A stretch of DNA of 48,541 nt from Prevotella sp. Its GTDB lineage: Bacteria; Bacteroidota; Bacteroidia; Bacteroidales; Bacteroidaceae. The notes beneath the pieces were generated by a model. That model saw nothing but the letters and a program-made list of their open reading frames with translations, was not told the DNA's origin and did no database searches. The stretch spans positions 1 through 48,541 of the forward strand of contig JAFLSF010000012.1 in the NCBI GenBank assembly GCA_022511045.1, given 5' to 3'. The position numbers and the translations under genes are program-made. This document shows, in pieces, positions 44,564-48,541 of the stretch; positions within the stretch are counted from its first letter, which is position 1, and each line of letters starts with the position of its first letter.

Positions 44564-44605
44564 TTTAGTTAAAAACGTTAAAATTAACGGAAATAATTAA
44601 CTAAA
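44564..44605. promoter_or_regulatory. Nested palindromes upstream of rprX
   Basis: TTTAGTTAA (44564-44572) pairs with TTAACTAAA (44597-44605), and inside lies the perfect 14-bp palindrome CGTTAAAATTAACG (44576-44589). This places four GTTAA/TTAAC half-sites before the rprX promoter, a plausible regulator-binding region. No U-run follows, so it does not look like the terminator of the receptor gene. Confidence 0.5.
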
Positions 44606-44607
44606 AC

Positions 44608-44658
44608 GACTTCTTCATATCGGGAAAGCACTAACTTTGCGCTTGATATGAAGAAGTC
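44608..44658. promoter_or_regulatory. rprX promoter framed by a perfect 14-bp inverted repeat
   Basis: GACTTCTTCATATC (44608-44621) and GATATGAAGAAGTC (44645-44658) are perfect inverted copies 23 bases apart. The -7 box TAACTTTG (44632-44639) lies between them. The left arm occupies the -33 position, which has no TTG. The right arm covers the expected transcription start and the rprX ATG (44648). Confidence 0.75.
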
Positions 44659-46210
44659 TACTATTTGGACCATAGCCATCATCATGGGATTCTCGTTCCT
44701 GGCGCTGCTCGTCCTCCAGTTTTCTTATATAGAAGAAATGGTGAAGATGAAGAAAGAGCAGTTCGACGAGAGTGTCAACCGCTCACTCTATCAGGTGTCA
44801 CGCAATCTGGAGATGAACGAGACGCTGCGCTATCTGGAAAAAGATGTCAGCGAGACGGAGCGTCGTGCCTTCACGCAAGACTCGATTATCGTTGACGGGC
44901 TGGGCTCCATCCAACATTCCCATCAGTTTGCCGTGACAGCCGACGACGGCACCATCTACTCTTCATTTCAAGTAAAGGCACTGAAGATAAAGCCCGCCTC
45001 CATTCCAAAGGCCATGATTCTGCGCAAGGACAAGAACTCGATTACTGAGGCGGCCAAGACCATGCAGGAGATTGTTCGTAACCGTTACGTCTACCAGAAA
45101 GCCCTGTTGGACGAAGTGGTCTATAACATACTCTATACCGCCAGCGAAAAGCCGCTCAAGGAGCGCATCAACTTCCGCATGCTCGACCAAGACATTCGCT
45201 CTGAGCTGATGAATAGCGGTATCAACATACCCTATCATTTCACCGTCTCCACGACCGATGGCCGCGAGGTATACCGCTGTCCTGATTACGAGGAGAAAGG
45301 ACGCGAGCTGACCTATCAGCAGGTACTGTTTCGCAACGACCCCCAGTCGAAGATGGGCGTGGTCAGAATCCATTTCCCCGAAATGAACAGCTACATCTTC
45401 TCGTCTGTGCGTTTTATGATACCCTCACTCATTTTCACCCTCGTGTTGCTTGTCACGTTCCTCTTTACCCTCGTCGTGGTGTTCCGTCAAAAACGCTATT
45501 CGGAGATAAAGAACGACTTTATCAACAACATGACGCACGAGCTGAAGACACCTATCGCCAGCATTTCCCTGGCAGCCCAGATGATGAATGACGACAGTGT
45601 GCCCAAGACAGAGCAAGTGATACGCCACTTGGGTCGTGTCGTCAGCGATGAGTCCAAGCGTCTGCGCTCCTTGGTAGAGAAAGTGCTACAAATGTCAATG
45701 TTCGACAAGCGTAGCGTGGTGTTTAAGAAAAAGGAACTTGACCTAAACGAAATGCTGGAGCAGATAGCCCAGACGTTTACCCTGCGCGTAGAGCACACTG
45801 GCGGCAAGATTTATACCGAGATAGAGGCTGTCGACTCTGCCATTTTCGTTGATGAGGTACATTTCCAGAACGCCATCACCAATCTGATGGACAATGCCGT
45901 GAAATACCGCAAACCCGACGAGCCGGTGGACATCTACATACGCACGTGGAACGAGGGCAGCAAGCTGAACTTTTCCATCCGCGATACGGGACAGGGTATC
46001 AAGAGGGAGAACCTCAAGAAGATTTTCGAAAAGTTCTACCGAGTTCACACAGGCAACAAGCACGACGTTAAAGGCTTTGGCTTGGGACTGGCCTACGTCA
46101 AGAAAGTCATCGACCTCCATCAAGGCGACATCCGCGCCGAGAGCGAGGTGGGCAAGGGCACGAAGTTCACCATTTCCCTGCCGGTGCTGGAAATGAGCGG
46201 AGAGCAGTAA
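44648..46210 (+). CDS. rprX: Sensor histidine kinase, RprX-like
   Basis: 520 residues. Membrane helices at about 7-26 and 256-279 flank a periplasmic sensor of about 230 residues. The HisKA domain has FINNMTHELKTPIAS (His297). The ATPase has NLMDNAVKYR, RDTGQGIKREN and GFGLGLAYVKKV. The N-terminal text and pairing match RprX of Bacteroides, a kinase tied to oxidative stress, antibiotic response and envelope gene control. The ATG lies 8 bases after the -7 box and within the right arm of a long inverted repeat. rprY follows after 55 bases. Confidence 0.92.
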   Translation: MKKSTIWTIAIIMGFSFLALLVLQFSYIEEMVKMKKEQFDESVNRSLYQVSRNLEMNETLRYLEKDVSETERRAFTQDSIIVDGLGSIQHSHQFAVTADDGTIYSSFQVKALKIKPASIPKAMILRKDKNSITEAAKTMQEIVRNRYVYQKALLDEVVYNILYTASEKPLKERINFRMLDQDIRSELMNSGINIPYHFTVSTTDGREVYRCPDYEEKGRELTYQQVLFRNDPQSKMGVVRIHFPEMNSYIFSSVRFMIPSLIFTLVLLVTFLFTLVVVFRQKRYSEIKNDFINNMTHELKTPIASISLAAQMMNDDSVPKTEQVIRHLGRVVSDESKRLRSLVEKVLQMSMFDKRSVVFKKKELDLNEMLEQIAQTFTLRVEHTGGKIYTEIEAVDSAIFVDEVHFQNAITNLMDNAVKYRKPDEPVDIYIRTWNEGSKLNFSIRDTGQGIKRENLKKIFEKFYRVHTGNKHDVKGFGLGLAYVKKVIDLHQGDIRAESEVGKGTKFTISLPVLEMSGEQ

Positions 46211-46265
46211 TATTAGAGACAACAACGATAAAATAAATATTAAGTAATCACTAAAAAGAATTGTT

Positions 46266-46964
46266 ATGGACGACAAACTGAAAATCCTTCTTTGCGAAGA
46301 CGACGAAAACCTCGGCATGCTCCTCCGCGAGTATCTCGCAGCCAAAGGCTATCAGGCCGAGTTGTGTCCCGATGGTGAGGCAGGCTCAAGAGCTTTCCTC
46401 AAGACCAAGTTTGACATCTGCGTGCTCGACGTGATGATGCCCAAGAAAGACGGCTTCACGCTGGCACAGGAAATCCGTCAGGCCAATGCCGACATCCCCA
46501 TTATCTTCCTCACCGCCAAGACGCTGAAGGAAGACATCCTCGAAGGCTTCCGCATTGGTGCCGACGACTACATCACCAAGCCGTTCTCTATGGAAGAGCT
46601 CGTGTTCCGTATCGAGGCCATCCTACGCCGTGTACGTGGCAAGAAAAGCAAGGAGAGCTCCGTCTATCATATCGGCAACTTCGTGTTCGACACCCAGAAG
46701 CAGCTGCTCACCATCGGCGAGAAGCAGACCAAGCTCACTACAAAGGAAAACGAGCTTCTGGGACTGCTCTGCTCGCACGCTAACGAAATCCTGCAACGCG
46801 ACTTCGCCTTGAAGACCATCTGGATAGACGACAACTACTTCAACGCCCGCTCTATGGACGTCTACATCACCAAGCTGCGCAAGCACCTCAAGGAAGACCC
46901 GCAGATTGAGATTATCAACATTCACGGCAAAGGCTACAAGCTCATCGCCCCCGAGGCAGACTAA
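46266..46964 (+). CDS. rprY: Response regulator, RprY-like (OmpR/PhoB class)
   Basis: 232 residues. Receiver domain with CEDDEN at 10-15, phosphoacceptor Asp55 in CVLDVMMPKKDG, and Lys105 in YITKPFSMEE. The C-terminal winged helix (about 135-230) has LTTKENELLGLL and the recognition helix ARSMDVYITKLRKHL, ending INIHGKGYKLIAPE. It is co-directional with rprX. The symmetric sites upstream of rprX are natural candidates for autoregulation. A GC-rich terminator follows. Confidence 0.94.
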   Translation: MDDKLKILLCEDDENLGMLLREYLAAKGYQAELCPDGEAGSRAFLKTKFDICVLDVMMPKKDGFTLAQEIRQANADIPIIFLTAKTLKEDILEGFRIGADDYITKPFSMEELVFRIEAILRRVRGKKSKESSVYHIGNFVFDTQKQLLTIGEKQTKLTTKENELLGLLCSHANEILQRDFALKTIWIDDNYFNARSMDVYITKLRKHLKEDPQIEIINIHGKGYKLIAPEAD

Positions 46965-46983
46965 CCTTTGCGCATACACAGAA

Positions 46984-47021
46984 AAAGAGCCGTCGACCCA
47001 TCAGAGAGTCAGCGGCTCTTT
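46984..47021. terminator. Terminator between rprY and the HU-like gene
   Basis: AAAGAGCCG (46984-46992) pairs with CGGCTCTTT (47013-47021); the stem continues inward (CGAC against GTC with a mismatch) around a short loop. The A and T ends allow termination of both converging transcripts. It closely resembles the rnfA terminator. Confidence 0.8.
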
Positions 47022-47049
47022 CCATTTTACAAGTCCCCGGCAGCCGGCA

Positions 47050-47511
47050 TTAGTCGCCATTAGCCTCAGACCTCACCTCTGCCGATTCGCGCTGCAAGTC
47101 CACAGCCCACTTGAAGTTAGCCTTCTGGTACAGCGTTTTTGCCGACAGACTCTTCGACTCCGCCTGCTCAGGCAGGAAACGGATGTGCAGTCCATTGATG
47201 TGCTGCCCCACGTTGAACTTCTCCACACTCTCAGCCCCGCCTTTGGCATTGTGCGCCGACAGGTAGAAAGTACCCAGACCGTCCAGCTTCACCTTCTTCG
47301 AGTCCAGCAGCTGCTCCAGAATACACCTCTCAGCCTTCTTCAGCACACCGCTCACAATGTCCTCCGTGTAGGGCGAACCATGATCTGCGATGTGACTGGC
47401 CAGCGCCTCCGTGTCCAGCGTTTCGGTGTGAACCACACGGCCGAAGAAACGGCCATTAACAGTAGAACGAGTGTTCTTCACTTTGTAAATGTCATACAAT
47501 ACCTTTGCCAT
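47050..47511 (-). CDS. HU-family DNA-binding protein, long Bacteroidetes type
   Basis: 153 residues. The region to about 120 has an HU-like fold pattern: MAKVLYDIYK at the start, a helical segment TEALASHIADHGSPYTED followed by VSGVLKKAERCILEQLLD, and KVKLDGLGTFYLS. This is the class sometimes called HU-HIG or viral histone-like in Bacteroidetes. It lacks a canonical basic DNA-binding arm, so its DNA affinity is less sure. The promoter lies about 100 bases upstream of the ATG, leaving a long AT-rich leader. Confidence 0.85.
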   Translation of the reverse strand: MAKVLYDIYKVKNTRSTVNGRFFGRVVHTETLDTEALASHIADHGSPYTEDIVSGVLKKAERCILEQLLDSKKVKLDGLGTFYLSAHNAKGGAESVEKFNVGQHINGLHIRFLPEQAESKSLSAKTLYQKANFKWAVDLQRESAEVRSEANGD

Positions 47512-47608
47512 AACATTTTCCTTTCTTTGTTTAGAAATTTGACAACAACTTAATTAACACAAAATCTATATTTATCACCCTCCTTTATAGGGCTTTTTAA
47601 TTACTTTA

Positions 47609-47640
47609 CAAAGGTACGAAATTTCTCCGAATTATCCAAA
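47609..47640 (-). promoter_or_regulatory. Promoter of the HU-like gene
   Basis: On the minus strand TTTG (47637-47640) and TACCTTTG (47609-47616) are 20 bases apart, a full consensus. The start would be near 47602, giving a leader of about 90 bases. An AAGGAAA stretch (minus strand, just before the ATG) may help ribosome binding. Confidence 0.7.
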
Positions 47641-47690
47641 TTTTTCCGCAATTATTTTCACCTAAATCCCCACTTTTTTTCTATAAAAGT

Positions 47691-47721
47691 TTGCTGTATT
47701 GCAGAGAATTGGTTATCTTTG
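47691..47721 (+). promoter_or_regulatory. Promoter of the AlbA_2-domain gene
   Basis: TTG at 47691-47693 and TATCTTTG at 47714-47721 are 20 bases apart. The ATG at 47779 gives a leader of about 50 bases. Confidence 0.65.
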
Positions 47722-47778
47722 TGCCGTAATCAAATATGTATATGGCAAGAATGTCAACTTGCAGCACGCTTAAATAAC

Positions 47779-48541
47779 ATGAGTGAATCACAAAACATAG
47801 AGTATAAACAGAATTGGCGTAACGAATATCTGAAGTGGATTTGCGGATTTGCTAACGCACAAGGTGGTACACTCTTTGTCGGTATTGACGATAAGGGAGA
47901 TGTATGCGGTGTGGAGAATGCTAAACGGCTGATGGAAGATATACCGAATATGGTACGGGATGTAATGGGTGTCATTGTAGATGTGAATCTGCACGAAAAG
48001 AATGGAAAAGAATATCTGGAAATTATAACCGAACCATATCCTTACCCTATCAGCTACAAGGGGCAGTATCATTATAGAAGCGGTAGCACCAAGCAGGAAC
48101 TGAAGGGGGCGGCACTCGACCGCTTTATGCTTCGCAAGCAAGGAAAGACGTGGGACGGAGTGCCTGTTCCTTATCTGAAAGTGGATGATTTAGATGGTGC
48201 GACATTCGACCTGTTTCGTAAGTATGCAAAAAAGAGCGGTCGTATAGACGAGGCAGATTTGCAAGATAGCAATGCGGAATTGTTAGACAAACTGAGGCTT
48301 TTTGAAGGAGACTATTTGAAAAGGGCGGCAGCCTTAGTCTTTCACCCTGATCCTGAAAAGTATGTATCTGGCGCTTACATTAAGATAGGCTATTTCAAGG
48401 AGAATGCCAACTTGATTTTTCAAGACGAAATTCACGGCAATCTTTTCCTACAGGTGAAAGGAACGATGGATTTGCTCACCACCAAATATCTGCGTGCCTT
48501 AATCAGTTATGAAGGCATCCAGCGTGTTGAGTCTTTGCCAA
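47779..48541 (+). CDS. AlbA_2/Schlafen-type ATP-binding protein (truncated by window end)
   Basis: 254 codons are visible from the ATG at 47779 and the frame remains open at the window edge. The start NIEYKQNWRNEYLKWICGFANAQGG is, in two overlapping parts (IEYKQNW and ICGFANAQGGTLFVGI), the hallmark of the AlbA_2 domain found in Schlafen-like and putative transcriptional regulator proteins. GIDDKGDVCG and YRSGSTKQEL continue it. In full proteins a C-terminal ATPase or winged helix often follows. The function is uncertain; members have been linked to nucleic-acid binding, and some to phage defence. Confidence 0.85.
   Translation, partial: MSESQNIEYKQNWRNEYLKWICGFANAQGGTLFVGIDDKGDVCGVENAKRLMEDIPNMVRDVMGVIVDVNLHEKNGKEYLEIITEPYPYPISYKGQYHYRSGSTKQELKGAALDRFMLRKQGKTWDGVPVPYLKVDDLDGATFDLFRKYAKKSGRIDEADLQDSNAELLDKLRLFEGDYLKRAAALVFHPDPEKYVSGAYIKIGYFKENANLIFQDEIHGNLFLQVKGTMDLLTTKYLRALISYEGIQRVESLP

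Overview
The window reads as chromosomal DNA of a Bacteroidota bacterium, most likely a Prevotella/Segatella-type member of the Bacteroidales. The signs are: promoters of the Bacteroidetes type (-33 TTG, then about 20 bases, then -7 TAnnTTTG) in front of many genes; few clear Shine-Dalgarno sites; the fused LpxC-FabZ lipid A enzyme; an RprX/RprY two-component pair; a TPR-containing sensor kinase paired with a LytTR regulator; and an HU-type protein of the long Bacteroidetes class. Species-level naming is not possible by eye.

Layout. 1-78 is the tail of a probable DegT-family aminotransferase. 216-5307 holds convergent central-carbon genes (pyruvate phosphate dikinase, malic enzyme) around a shared terminator. 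5424-7513 holds a TetR regulator, cytidine deaminase and a secreted glucosaminidase/LysM protein. 7597-13253 is an rseC-rnfBCDGEA operon for an ion-pumping Rnf complex. 13254-13605 is the only gene-free stretch above 300 bases: an rnfA terminator, an array of short palindromes, and a promoter.

13606-18044 is the most unusual part. Four genes are tightly coupled: a protein kinase with a BspA-type leucine-rich-repeat tail, a NADAR-like protein, a DarT-like ADP-ribosyltransferase fused to a von Willebrand factor A domain, and a PP2C phosphatase. It combines a kinase/phosphatase/VWA set (as in TerY-P triads) with what looks like a DarT-NADAR toxin-antitoxin pair. I propose it as a phosphorylation-controlled ADP-ribosylation module acting in stress or phage defence. 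This is inference from motifs and gene order.

18056-20822 is a TPR sensor kinase/LytTR pair on the minus strand. 20940-23017 is dapA followed by an RsbW-like ATPase, a STAS antagonist and a small membrane/coiled-coil protein. 23035-30828 (minus) is an envelope cluster: HD-domain protein, lpxD, lpxC-fabZ, lpxA, miaA, PBP1A. A second copy of the palindrome array lies at about 30847-31000. 31008-38123 (minus) runs ABC-F, grpE, dnaJ, folC, galM, galK. 38223-42194 (plus) is queA, nadE and a SpoU RNA methyltransferase, followed by a TonB-dependent receptor (42271-44535) and rprX-rprY (44648-46964), whose promoter is framed by a perfect 14-bp inverted repeat. 47050-47511 (minus) is an HU-like protein and 47779 to the end is a truncated AlbA_2/Schlafen-type gene.

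No tRNA, rRNA, CRISPR array, transposase or phage genes were seen.
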